A stretch of DNA of 64,000 nucleotides from Hyphomicrobiales bacterium (GTDB lineage Bacteria; Pseudomonadota; Alphaproteobacteria; Rhizobiales; Rhizobiaceae): positions 186,001 to 250,000 of the forward strand of contig UCNE01000013.1 in assembly GCA_900473685.1 (NCBI GenBank), in the 5' to 3' direction. Shown here piece after piece: positions 28,080-36,643 of the stretch. A model generated the notes under the pieces. It ran no database searches and had not been told where the DNA came from. It saw only the letters and a list, made by a program, of their open reading frames with translations. The first letter of the stretch is position 1. The number at the start of each line of letters is the position of its first letter. The translations under genes were made by a program, and so were the position numbers.

Positions 28080-28118
28080 ACTAAATCAGTATCAAGTCAC
28101 TATCAAAAAGATACCATC
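28080..28118. promoter_or_regulatory. Candidate HxlR operator between SDR and regulator genes
   Basis: The AT-rich spacer contains GTATC (28089-28093) and GATAC (28110-28114) as an inverted pair, plus repeated CAGTATCA and CACTATCA words. HxlR proteins usually bind such palindromes and control the divergent enzyme genes and themselves. The site is close to the regulator start. Confidence 0.4.
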
Positions 28119-28550
28119 ATGAAAAATCTTTCAAACCAGCCATGCCTGATCGCCCGCAGCCTCGCTCTCGTGGGGGATGCGTGGAGCATGCTGATCCTGC
28201 GCGATGCCCATGCAGGGCTGACCCGCTTCGATGAATTCCGCAAGGGTCTTGGTATCGCGCCAACGATGCTCACGGCGCGGCTTTCAGCTCTGACCGACGA
28301 AGGGCTGCTGGAGAAACGCCGCTATTCCGAACGTCCGCCACGGGACGAATATGTCCTGACGCAAGCCGGCCGCGACTTTTTGCCGGTGCTGTTTGCGATC
28401 GGCGCCTGGGGACGCAAGCATCGCGGCGGCGGCGCGGTGACCCGGTTCTTCGACGCCGAGACCGGAACGGAGATCGATGCCGTGACCATCGACCGCGTCA
28501 CCGGTGCTCCGGTCGGAACACGTCCCATTCGTATCGCCGTACCGGAATAA
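28119..28550 (+). CDS. HxlR-family transcriptional regulator
   Basis: This 143-residue winged-helix regulator has the family pattern CLIARSLALVGDAWSMLILR, FDEFRKGLGIAPTMLTARL and the wing EKRRYSERPPRDEYVLT. The single Cys near residue 9 is at the position used for thiol or electrophile sensing in several members. ATG 28119 is taken as the only reasonable start. It is divergent from the SDR/MDR pair, which it most likely controls. Confidence 0.9.
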   Translation: MKNLSNQPCLIARSLALVGDAWSMLILRDAHAGLTRFDEFRKGLGIAPTMLTARLSALTDEGLLEKRRYSERPPRDEYVLTQAGRDFLPVLFAIGAWGRKHRGGGAVTRFFDAETGTEIDAVTIDRVTGAPVGTRPIRIAVPE

Positions 28551-28567
28551 GCCGCCGGCATGGCAGA

Positions 28568-29041
28568 TCAATGTCGGGCGGTTTGCGCGGGGCCGTTGCT
28601 GCCAAGGGCCGGCGCCAGATCAACATGCGTGACACCGCCCGGCGCGCGTTCGGTTACTCCGCCGCCAGGGATTTTCCACCAACTTGGGTGCACATCCTCG
28701 AAAGAATGCGAGAGCGGGCGCAGGTCCTCAACGTCCTGCGCGTCAAAGCTGCCGGTGACCAGCGCAATCACCGGCTCATCATCGACGGCCCCCAGCGTGC
28801 TGCCGCATTTCGGGCAAAAGGAGCGGCTAGAATAATCGGACGAGCGGTAGACGGCAGGCATGCCACCCTCGCCGGTCCACGCGACATTTTCACGCGGAAA
28901 CTCTACCCAGCAGAGCGTCTGCGCGCCGGAATGCCGCTGGCAGTTTTCACACGAGCAGGTATGCGGATTGCCGGGCGTGCCGGTTGCCTTGAAACGGATA
29001 TTTCCACACAGACAGCCGCCGAGATAGGCTCTGGTTTCCAT
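28568..29041 (-). CDS. GFA-family (glutathione-dependent formaldehyde-activating-like) protein
   Basis: This 157-residue protein has the GFA zinc-binding cysteines in order: GGCLCGNIRF, CSCENCQRHSGA and SFCPKCGS. Related enzymes speed formation of S-hydroxymethylglutathione, but most family members are untested. ATG 29041 is used because GGGGA lies upstream and the zinc domain begins close to it. It converges with the HxlR gene. Its connection to the electrophile cassette is only positional. Confidence 0.85.
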   Translation of the reverse strand: METRAYLGGCLCGNIRFKATGTPGNPHTCSCENCQRHSGAQTLCWVEFPRENVAWTGEGGMPAVYRSSDYSSRSFCPKCGSTLGAVDDEPVIALVTGSFDAQDVEDLRPLSHSFEDVHPSWWKIPGGGVTERAPGGVTHVDLAPALGSNGPAQTARH

Positions 29042-29148
29042 TGCGAATCCCCGTTTTCTTCCACGCGAAACCGCAATAATCGTTTTCAACCCAGCACAGC
29101 AAGAAGCTTACGGTAAGCCGGGTGCGTTGACGAGCACACGCCGTCTGA

Positions 29149-30486
29149 TCAATCGCAATGCCGGTAGCCGGATTTGCGCTCTCTCAGATCAAAATGGAAA
29201 TGATCCTTGTGCTGTGGATCGCTGCCGGGGCCAAGCACGGTGTTGAAATATTTGCAGCTGTCGCTGCGCACCGCCTTCAACAGGCCCTTTTCGCGGAAGG
29301 CGAAGAAGCCGGGCTTGCGCACGTCGATTTCCTTGCCGGAATTCAGAACGAACTTGCCGACATCGATGGCGTTGCCATGCGCATGTTCCGACATCGGATT
29401 GCCGCGCTTGGAATTCATCGTCCGGCAGGAATAGCCGCCGAGCGGCTTGATCGTCTTGATGCCGGAGAGATAACGGTAGCGGGCCGAGGGCGCCAACTCG
29501 TTCTTCACCCATTTGGCAAAGGCTTCCGTCACCTCGCAGTTGAGCTTGACGGCCGGCTTGATGTCGATACCGCCTGAAAGGCCGGTCAGTTCGATCGGAT
29601 AGTCGATGCCGCAGGCCCGGCCGTTGGAAATGCGCGGAATGTCGGTGAATTCGACCCTGAGCTTCTTCAGCCGCTGGCGGCAGGCGACTTCCGAGGCCGG
29701 CATCCGGCCGGTGAAATCAGGTTCGGATTCAGACAGTGGATTGCCGGCACGCGGCAGGAACGCCACCTGCTGCTCTTCCTGGGTCTGCTGCCTGCGCAGC
29801 ATCACGCGCTGCTGCTGATCGAGAAACTGTGCCTTGCGCGCCTCCTCGGCAGCCTGCTTTTCGGCGCTGAGCGGTGGCAGGTCGGGGTCGTAGCCCGGGT
29901 CGGCAGATGCCACCTGCATGGCCTGCGGCCCGCCAAGCTGCTGCACGCTGTCGCCACCGATACCCCCAACCACCGGCTGGCTGGCATTGCCCTCGGCGAT
30001 CTCATTGCCTTTGGCGATCTCATTGCCTTTGGCGATCTCATTGCCTCTGGCGATCTCGTTGCCCCGGCCATAATCGCGGTTCTGCTCCTCGGCGAGGCCG
30101 ACAACCGGTGTCGAGCCGGTCTCGACGCCCATCATCGCATCCATATTGACGCCCTCGGCAGGCACCGTCATCGGCTGCGCACTGGCAACGGCAAGCGGCT
30201 GCACCGGTTCGCTGTCGATCATCGGCAGGCGTTGACCTTGCGAGCGCGGGTCCGCGGGTACGGCATCGTCCGAATTTTCAGAAAAGGTGGTGACTGGCGT
30301 ATTGGCAGCGGGATAGGGATTTTCCCGCGATCCGCGCGCATGGCCGTTCACGGGTTTGATTGCACTGACCCGCGCGGAAGAATCGATCCGGCCCGGCGGC
30401 GTGAGATCATCCGTCGAACAGGCGGTCAGCGACACAGACAGCAGAAAAACTGCCGCCGGCCGCCGGAAAAGGGAAACATACGCCAT
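29149..30486 (-). CDS. Extensin-like family lipoprotein with Asn-Glu repeats
   Basis: This 445-residue protein has a lipoprotein signal (SVSLTAC, Cys23). A long low-complexity linker (about residues 40-240) includes four GNEIAK/GNEIAR/GNEIAE repeats. The C-terminal domain of about 190 residues matches the bacterial Extensin_C family: VACRQRLKKL, GRACGIDYPIEL, the SRARYRY-like NELAPSARYRYLSGIKTI, the CRTMN segment, SEHAHGNAIDVGKF and KDHFHFDL, with His/Asp residues resembling those of LD-carboxypeptidase-like metallopeptidases. It probably acts on the cell wall. GAGG precedes the ATG. Confidence 0.85.
   Translation of the reverse strand: MAYVSLFRRPAAVFLLSVSLTACSTDDLTPPGRIDSSARVSAIKPVNGHARGSRENPYPAANTPVTTFSENSDDAVPADPRSQGQRLPMIDSEPVQPLAVASAQPMTVPAEGVNMDAMMGVETGSTPVVGLAEEQNRDYGRGNEIARGNEIAKGNEIAKGNEIAEGNASQPVVGGIGGDSVQQLGGPQAMQVASADPGYDPDLPPLSAEKQAAEEARKAQFLDQQQRVMLRRQQTQEEQQVAFLPRAGNPLSESEPDFTGRMPASEVACRQRLKKLRVEFTDIPRISNGRACGIDYPIELTGLSGGIDIKPAVKLNCEVTEAFAKWVKNELAPSARYRYLSGIKTIKPLGGYSCRTMNSKRGNPMSEHAHGNAIDVGKFVLNSGKEIDVRKPGFFAFREKGLLKAVRSDSCKYFNTVLGPGSDPQHKDHFHFDLRERKSGYRHCD
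29986..30063 (-). repeat. 18-bp tandem repeat within the extensin-like gene
   Basis: At least four nearly identical 18-bp units (ATTGCCTTTGGCGATCTC on the plus strand) follow one another and encode GNEIAx hexapeptides. The unit keeps the frame, so copy number can vary without breaking the gene. Confidence 0.9.
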
Positions 30487-30705
30487 ACTCAATTGCCGCC
30501 TCTACCGATGACGATGCCTCGAAACGCACCATCGCACCCGCCCGGTCCCTGCGAAAAACCTGCGGGCCGCCTGTGTCGAAAGGCAGGCGCAGGATGAGAA
30601 AGACCGGAAATGAAGAGGATTTTATGCAAACAGGGTAAACGAAGGCTTTCGAAGGCATCCCCGGTTATGGGCGTTGCCGCCGGCATTACGGATTAGCCAT
30701 GCCTC

Positions 30706-31149
30706 TTAGAGATGCCGGACAGTCAGCTTGCCGCCCCATTTGCCGTCGAGATAGTCGCAGACGAGTTGCCGGTGGCAGTGATGCGGCTGCGCCTCCGAAC
30801 AGAGCAGGCAGCTGCCGTCAAACGAGGAAGGGCTAAGCTGAGCCTCGATCTGCCGCTCGGCCATCAGGTCCATGAACCGGTGGCGCAGCGTGTTCCAGTC
30901 GCCCTTCTCCTTCTTGAAGGATGTCAGGATGTCTTCCGTCGGAGCCAGCAGCGGCTGATGCACGTAGTCAGCGCCGCAAAGCTCCTTCAGGAAATACGGC
31001 AGGTCGGCCGCCTTGGCGAAACCGGCAAGCTGCGAGGTATTGTGAAGCCGGATATCGATCACCTTCTTCACGCCGGCCTGCCGGATACGGCCAAAGAAGT
31101 CCGCCGCAGTGCTTTGCGTAAACCCGATCGTGGTTACATCGATAGGCAT
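30706..31149 (-). CDS. DUF488 family protein
   Basis: This 147-residue protein matches DUF488: TTIGFTQSTAADFFGRIRQA, the VIDIRLHNTSQLAGF segment, and a late CLLCSEAQPHHCHRQLVCDY with clustered Cys and His. Function is unknown. It is a single gene with the promoter in the short spacer towards the VOC gene, which is on the same strand 35 bp upstream, so an operon is possible. Confidence 0.87.
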   Translation of the reverse strand: MPIDVTTIGFTQSTAADFFGRIRQAGVKKVIDIRLHNTSQLAGFAKAADLPYFLKELCGADYVHQPLLAPTEDILTSFKKEKGDWNTLRHRFMDLMAERQIEAQLSPSSFDGSCLLCSEAQPHHCHRQLVCDYLDGKWGGKLTVRHL

Positions 31150-31183
31150 CTGCAGCAGCTCCCTCGCACCGTTAACTGCCAGC

Positions 31184-31585
31184 TCAGGCGGCGCTCATGT
31201 CCATCCACATCAGTTCGAACACATGGCCATCGGGGTCTTCGACGGCACGGTTATACATGAATCCGCTGTCCTGGGGCGGCCGAATATCGGCCTTGCCTCC
31301 GGCAGCCGCACCCGCTTCGATCAGTCTGTCGACCTCTTTGCGGCTGTCGATCGACAAGGCCAAAAGCATCTCGGTCGTCTGATGCGCGTCGGCCAGCGGC
31401 TTTGGCGTATAGGTCGCGAGATATGCCGGCGTTGCCAGCTGGAACGTGATCGTCTCAGACCAGACCATGCTGGCCGACGTTTGGTCGCTGAACTGTTCGT
31501 TCTTCTCGCATCCGATCGCCTGATAGAAGCGGGTGGCTTTGGCCAGGTCGGCAACCGGCAGATTAACGAAAATCATCTTGGGCAT
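31184..31585 (-). CDS. VOC-family (glyoxalase/bleomycin-resistance-like) protein
   Basis: This 133-residue protein begins with MPKMIFVNLPVADLAKATRF and ends with FMYNRAVEDPDGHVFELMWM, giving the paired beta-alpha-beta-beta-beta units of the vicinal-oxygen-chelate fold with a metal-binding Glu/His set. Substrate unknown. Length is normal. It is transcribed in the same direction as the DUF488 gene. Confidence 0.87.
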   Translation of the reverse strand: MPKMIFVNLPVADLAKATRFYQAIGCEKNEQFSDQTSASMVWSETITFQLATPAYLATYTPKPLADAHQTTEMLLALSIDSRKEVDRLIEAGAAAGGKADIRPPQDSGFMYNRAVEDPDGHVFELMWMDMSAA

Positions 31586-31744
31586 TCAGGCTCTCCTTGA
31601 GGGTCCATTTGTTGCGCAGGCTCATGCCCACACCTCCACGACGAACGGCCCCGGCGGGAATCGACACACGGTGCGAAAAAAATGAACCGGCCGGATATTT
31701 TTTTAACATGCCGTTGAACGGCTCCCCTTGAGCAAGGCGCGGCC

Positions 31745-32551
31745 CTATCGCATCTCCAGCATCAGGGCGCGATGATCGGACACTTCCGGCTCGGCAACCG
31801 CATCGAAGTGCATCACCTCGATATCCGGCGTCACCAGCATGTAGTCGGCAAAACGCCCCGGCTTTTCATAGTAGGAGGTGCGTGTATCGGTATGACCGCG
31901 CGATGTGATCAGGTCCGTCAGGCCAAGTTCCGCCAAAGTGCCGAACATCCGGCTGTCCGGCAAGACATTGAAATCGCCGCAGACCACCAGCCGCTCGCCA
32001 CCGTGCCAGATCCCGCCGATCAGCGCGATCAAGGCTGCCGACTGCGCATCTCGCGCCGGCGTATCGCCCTTGCCGGCGATGTCACGCAGGCCATGCATCT
32101 GCGCGATGGTCATTGAAAACCCGTCCTCATGGTTGAAAAGACGCAGGCAGTGGGCGTTGCGGGCGCGTGGATGCGGTCCCCAGCCATTAGGTGAAAACGC
32201 CCCATGCACAAAATCCTGCGCCTGGGCGATCACCGTCAGCGACGAGCGTACGAAAGTCGCGAGACCAAATTCCGAAGGCACGGCTCTGTCGCCATAAAAC
32301 AGGTCTCCCCGCGCGGTTGGCGCGAAAAAGCCGTCATGGCCCGGCAGGGCTGCCCGGATTTCATCGAACAGATTGGCCCGTTGTGGCAGTTCGACGCCGT
32401 GGTCGCGATAGACCAGCCAGTCGGATGGAGCCTTTGGCGTGCGCGCCACCTCCTGCAGGCAGACCACGTCGGCATCGACATCGGTGAGATAGCGCATCAG
32501 CGGCGCATGCAGCCGCCCACCCCAGGCGTTCAAGGAAACGATCCGCAGCAC
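31745..32551 (-). CDS. Endonuclease/exonuclease/phosphatase family protein
   Basis: This protein of about 268 residues has the metal-dependent EEP fold: LRIVSLNAWGG at the N-terminus, DVVCLQEV with the catalytic Glu, VVCGDFNVLPDS with Asp and Asn, and a C-terminal SDHRALMLEMR with the Asp-His pair. It may hydrolyse DNA, phospholipid or sugar phosphate. I choose GTG 32551 because GGAG is six bases upstream; TTG 32557 lies too close to that site. There is a 159-bp gap to the VOC gene. Confidence 0.85.
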   Translation of the reverse strand: MLRIVSLNAWGGRLHAPLMRYLTDVDADVVCLQEVARTPKAPSDWLVYRDHGVELPQRANLFDEIRAALPGHDGFFAPTARGDLFYGDRAVPSEFGLATFVRSSLTVIAQAQDFVHGAFSPNGWGPHPRARNAHCLRLFNHEDGFSMTIAQMHGLRDIAGKGDTPARDAQSAALIALIGGIWHGGERLVVCGDFNVLPDSRMFGTLAELGLTDLITSRGHTDTRTSYYEKPGRFADYMLVTPDIEVMHFDAVAEPEVSDHRALMLEMR

Positions 32552-32630
32552 GGTCAACTCCAGTTATCGTCAACACAAAACGAACCGCGCCAACCGGAGC
32601 GGTTCGTTGTTTTCCCGCTTTACGCTCAGA

Positions 32631-33218
32631 TCAGCGGCACTCACCGTTACCGATAACCCGGAACCCCTGCGCCTGCGCCGTGCAGCCATTCGGGAACGTC
32701 TGCTCCCGCCTGCCTTGACGCGCGCACACCGGTGCGTATTCGTTCGTGCACATCTGCGGCCCGCGCGGTGGGCGCATGCCGGAATCATCGACAGGCCGGT
32801 CGTTTCCGCGCGAGCATTCGCCACGGCCGATGACGCGAAACCCTTGAGCCTCGGCCATGCAGCCATTCGAAAATGTCTGCTCGCGCCGTCCCTGCCGGGC
32901 GCAGACCGGTGCATATTCGCGGGTGCAGACCTGCGGCCGGTCGCCGCCGAATCCGGGACGCTCAGGCCGGCATTCGCCACGCCCCGTGATCCGGAATCCT
33001 TCCGCCCGCGCCTGGCAGGCATTTCCAAACGTCCGGCGATTGTTGCCGCGCTCGCCGCAGACCGGATTATACTCCATCGTGCACATTTGCGGCCTCGATG
33101 GTTCCGGGCGAGGATAGGGCCGCCCGCCGGGCTCATCGACGACGACGGTGCATGCCGTCAGCAGTCCCAGCGTCATGAGTGCTACAAAACGGATTGCAAC
33201 ACGTTGAAAAACGGTCAT
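32631..33218 (-). CDS. Lipoprotein with three Kazal-like domains
   Basis: This 195-residue protein has a lipoprotein signal (GLLTAC, Cys23) and then three repeats of about 38 residues starting at about residues 46, 98 and 157. Each reads C-x7-C-x13-C-x14-C with conserved EYxPVC, a TFxNxC core and a terminal GxGEC. This is a four-cysteine version of the Kazal fold, a serine-protease-inhibitor module. It may sit in the outer membrane and inhibit host or predator proteases. The ATG at 33218 is chosen with a GGGGGGA ribosome site. Confidence 0.83.
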   Translation of the reverse strand: MTVFQRVAIRFVALMTLGLLTACTVVVDEPGGRPYPRPEPSRPQMCTMEYNPVCGERGNNRRTFGNACQARAEGFRITGRGECRPERPGFGGDRPQVCTREYAPVCARQGRREQTFSNGCMAEAQGFRVIGRGECSRGNDRPVDDSGMRPPRGPQMCTNEYAPVCARQGRREQTFPNGCTAQAQGFRVIGNGECR

Positions 33219-33397
33219 TGGCAGTCCCCCCTTTGGAACACGGCGTACCGTTCCTGAACCGAACGGGCACCGTAACACCTTGAAACACTACATCATTCTC
33301 ATGGGAAACCGGTAAGGGTCAAGCGTCTCCCCTCAAACAAACTTCCCAACGGCAGGAAACCTAGGGATAGCAACCCAACATGACCACAACCTTGCAA

Positions 33398-33434
33398 CAA
33401 AAAAGAAAAAGCCCGCGTCCTTTCGAACGCGGGC
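33398..33434 (-). terminator. Rho-independent terminator of the chemoreceptor gene
   Basis: On the minus strand GCCCGCGT and ACGCGGGC form a strong stem followed by TTTTTCTTTTTTG. It lies 29 bases after the stop of the chemoreceptor gene. Confidence 0.85.
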
Positions 33435-33463
33435 AATCGCCATTTCCGTCTTTTTGAACGGGA

Positions 33464-35278
33464 TCAGGCAGCGCGGCTGAAGCTGCCCTGTCTGTTGTCG
33501 GTCGAAAGGCGAAAAGTCTGCAGCAGGCTCTTCAGCTCGCGGCTCTCCTGCGCCAGCGTCTGGCTCGCTGCCGTCGTCTCCTCGACCATGGCGGCATTCT
33601 GCTGGGTCATCTGGTCCATGCTGTTGACGGCCGTATTGACCTCGGCAAGACCGGTCGCCTGTTCGCGGGCAGCGGTGGCGATCGAGGCGACATGCTCGTT
33701 CACCCGGTTGACCAGGCTTTCGATTTCCGTCAGCGCCTCGCCGGTTGAGCGCACCAGCGTCACGCCGGTCTCGACTTCGGTGGCGGAGTTGCGGATCAGT
33801 TCCTTGATCTCCTTGGCCGCACCGGCCGAACGCTGCGCCAGTTCACGCACCTCCTGCGCGACCACGGCAAAACCGCGGCCAGCCTCGCCTGCCCGCGCCG
33901 CCTCGACACCGGCATTCAACGCCAGGAGGTTGGTCTGGAAGGCGATCTCATCGATAACGCCGATGATCTGGCTGATCTTGCTCGAAGAGCCCTCGATACG
34001 CGTCATCGCGGCAATCGCATTGCGGACGATATCACCGGATTTCGCAGCACTCCCCTTGGTCTCGTTGACCATTTCGCGAGCTTCGGCGGCACGGTCGGAT
34101 GCGCTTTTCACCGTCGAGGTAATCTCGTCCAGCGCCGCTGCGGTCTCTTCAAGGGCAGCCGCCTGCTGCTCGGTGCGGCGCGACAGATTGTTGGCAGCTT
34201 CGGAAATGTCACCGGCGCTGCCATAAACCACCTCGGTCGACTGGGCGATCGACTGGATGACGCCGCGAAGCGCGGTGACAGCCGTGTTGAAATCGTCGCG
34301 CAGCTTGGAATATTCCGGCGCAATCCGGGCAATTTCCGCCGTCAGGTCGCCGCTCGCCAGCTTTTCAAGCGCGCTGCCAATGGTGGTCATCGCATCGGCC
34401 TGGGCCTGGGCATTCGATTGCGCCCGCGTTTCGTTGCCGCGCCGCTCGTCGTCGATCTGGCTTTGCTGCTCGGCTTCGCGCTGCCGCAAGCCAATGCGCT
34501 CCTTGACGGAATCCCGCAGTTCGGCCAGCACCCCGGCCATCTGGCCGATCTCGTCCTTGCGGCCGGTTTCGGGAATGGCTGACGACACGTCCTCGTCGGC
34601 AATCGCCCGCATCGAAGTCTTCAGCCGCTCGATCGGGCCGACAACGCTTCGGACGATGGAGAAAGCGGCCGCCAGGATGATCAGTGCGGCCAGGCCGCAA
34701 ATCATCGCCACGCGGATCAGACCGTCCTTGAACATGGCTGCGAGGTCGTCGGCATAGACGCCGGTGCCGACAATCCAGCCCCAGGGCGCAAATCCGGCCA
34801 CATGCGAATATTTCAGCACTGGCTCTTCGGCACCGGGCTTCGGCCAGTAATAATCGACGAAACCCTTGCCTTCGGCCGCAACCTTCTTGGCAAACTCGAC
34901 AAAGATATGCTTGCCCGTCGGATCCTTGTTGTCCGTCTGGTCGGTACCATCCAGCGCCGGCTTGATCGGATGCATGATCATCATGCTCTTCATGTCGGTG
35001 ATGAAGAAATAGCCGTTGCCCTGGTAACGCATGGCCTTGATCGCCTCGATGGCGCGCGCCTGCGCATCGGCCTTCGAGAGCGTACCGGCCTGTTCCTGCT
35101 TGTAATAGCTGTCGAATACGGAAACCGCGTTCTCGTTCATCGCCTCCAGCATGGCCTTGCGCTGCACAACCAGCTTGTCCTGCTCCTGGAATAGCCCAAG
35201 CGTCATGACGGCCGCCATGGTCAAAAGCGCCAGCCCCACCAGCGCATACAATCGCACCGAAATACGGAAGTGTTTCAT
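33464..35278 (-). CDS. Methyl-accepting chemotaxis protein with cache-type sensor
   Basis: This 604-residue receptor has a membrane segment at about 8-30, a periplasmic single-cache-like domain (about 35-185, with [16 protein letters not shown] and [14 protein letters not shown]), a second membrane segment near 190-212, HAMP, and a long cytoplasmic coiled coil. The signalling tip is in [20 protein letters not shown], followed by [18 protein letters not shown]. It senses a small molecule, probably an organic acid or similar, and controls CheA. AGGGG precedes the ATG. No che genes are nearby. Confidence 0.93.
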   Translation of the reverse strand: MKHFRISVRLYALVGLALLTMAAVMTLGLFQEQDKLVVQRKAMLEAMNENAVSVFDSYYKQEQAGTLSKADAQARAIEAIKAMRYQGNGYFFITDMKSMMIMHPIKPALDGTDQTDNKDPTGKHIFVEFAKKVAAEGKGFVDYYWPKPGAEEPVLKYSHVAGFAPWGWIVGTGVYADDLAAMFKDGLIRVAMICGLAALIILAAAFSIVRSVVGPIERLKTSMRAIADEDVSSAIPETGRKDEIGQMAGVLAELRDSVKERIGLRQREAEQQSQIDDERRGNETRAQSNAQAQADAMTTIGSALEKLASGDLTAEIARIAPEYSKLRDDFNTAVTALRGVIQSIAQSTEVVYGSAGDISEAANNLSRRTEQQAAALEETAAALDEITSTVKSASDRAAEAREMVNETKGSAAKSGDIVRNAIAAMTRIEGSSSKISQIIGVIDEIAFQTNLLALNAGVEAARAGEAGRGFAVVAQEVRELAQRSAGAAKEIKELIRNSATEVETGVTLVRSTGEALTEIESLVNRVNEHVASIATAAREQATGLAEVNTAVNSMDQMTQQNAAMVEETTAASQTLAQESRELKSLLQTFRLSTDNRQGSFSRAA

Positions 35279-35483
35279 TAAGCCAAATCCCCTCAGATTT
35301 TTATAGGCGCACGATACCGACGGGAATTTTCGAACTTCCTAACAGGACGTCGCTAAAATTGATAAGCCGGAATTTACCGTTTGTTCACACCACCCGCGCC
35401 GCAGTGCCCTGCTGCAGGATATTTGCCCAAGGGGTCTTTTCCGATCGCGCCTCATCGGGTTACATCCAACCAAACGGAGAGCG

Positions 35484-35870
35484 ATGACGATGGCCAAACC
35501 GAACGGCGACCTCACCCTGCGCACGCTGGCCATGCCAGCCGATGCCAATGCTGCCGGCGATATCTTTGGCGGCTGGGTGATGGCGCAGATGGACTTGTCC
35601 TGCGGTATCCGTGCCGCCGAGCGCGCCCGCGGCCGCGTCGTTACCGCCGCCGTCAAGGAAATGGCCTTCGAAATGCCGGTCAAGATCGGCGATACGCTCT
35701 GCATCTATACCGATGTCGTCAAGGTTGGCCGCACGTCGATGACGCTGAAGGTCGAGGCCTGGGCGCAACGTTATCTCTCCGACCGGATGGACAAGGTCAC
35801 CGATGCGCTGTTCGTCATGGTGGCGCTCGACGAGACTGGTCACCCGAAACCGGTGCCGCCGGAAGCCTGA
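35484..35870 (+). CDS. Acyl-CoA thioesterase (YciA/hotdog family)
   Basis: This 128-residue single-hotdog protein matches the YciA type: LTLRTLAMPADANAAGDIFG, then GWVMAQMDLSCGIRAAERAR with the catalytic Asp region. It hydrolyses acyl-CoA in the cytosol. GGAGAGCG precedes ATGACGATG; the first ATG is annotated and the second (35490) is equally plausible. It is followed at 27 bp by a membrane-protein gene. Confidence 0.88.
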   Translation: MTMAKPNGDLTLRTLAMPADANAAGDIFGGWVMAQMDLSCGIRAAERARGRVVTAAVKEMAFEMPVKIGDTLCIYTDVVKVGRTSMTLKVEAWAQRYLSDRMDKVTDALFVMVALDETGHPKPVPPEA

Positions 35871-35896
35871 TCCTGACACTCACAAAGGCCTGAACC

Positions 35897-36484
35897 ATGG
35901 ACCAGCCCGTCGATCCGCAGGTTTTCTCCCATATCCGCGTCGTCATGGGCATGGTCATCAGCCTGTCGATGGCCCGTCTGCTCACCGGGCTGGCGCTGTT
36001 CGTCCAGCATCCCGGCAAGACAAAAATCTACTGGCTGCACCTTGGCTGGGTGCTGTTCATGTTTCTGTTCCTGATTTATTTCTGGTGGTGGGAATACCGG
36101 CTGCATTCGGTGCCGGTGATCGATTTCAGCGTCTATCTCTTCGTCATCGCCTATTGCTGCATCTTCTTCTTCCTCTGCGTCCTGCTGTTTCCCACTTCGA
36201 TGGAGGACTACAGCGGCTACGAACATTATTTCATGTCGCGCCGCGCCTGGTTCTTCAGCTTCCTGGCGCTCGCCTATACGCTCGATCTGATCGACACCGC
36301 CGTCAAGGGTAAGCAGTATTTCCTGTCCTATGGTCTCGAATATCCGCTGCGCAACGCCGCCTACATCCTGCTCTGCATCCTTGCCGCCATCACGCCCAAC
36401 CGCCGTTTCCACGCAATCTTCCTGATTGCTGGCCTGACCTATCAAGTCGTCTGGATTTTCCGCGCCTTTGATCTGCTGGATTGA
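35897..36484 (+). CDS. Hypothetical six-segment membrane protein
   Basis: This 195-residue protein has about six hydrophobic segments (starting near residues 12, 45, 72, 110, 150 and 170) and aromatic-rich loops (WWWEYRLHSVPVIDFSVYLF). I do not recognise a family. It is probably co-transcribed with the thioesterase gene. The ATG has a weak upstream site (AAAGGCCTG). Confidence 0.75.
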   Translation: MDQPVDPQVFSHIRVVMGMVISLSMARLLTGLALFVQHPGKTKIYWLHLGWVLFMFLFLIYFWWWEYRLHSVPVIDFSVYLFVIAYCCIFFFLCVLLFPTSMEDYSGYEHYFMSRRAWFFSFLALAYTLDLIDTAVKGKQYFLSYGLEYPLRNAAYILLCILAAITPNRRFHAIFLIAGLTYQVVWIFRAFDLLD

Positions 36485-36643
36485 GCGGCGAAAAAAATCC
36501 GGCCGATTGCCCTTCCGCCGCGGAAAAGCATTTCTCCGCAGGCTCAATCTACAAAATAAATAAACTCTATAATCATAATAGATTTATCTAGCATGATCCC
36601 ACATCAAGCGGAAAACGCCTCCGCCAACCATAAGAGGGATCCG

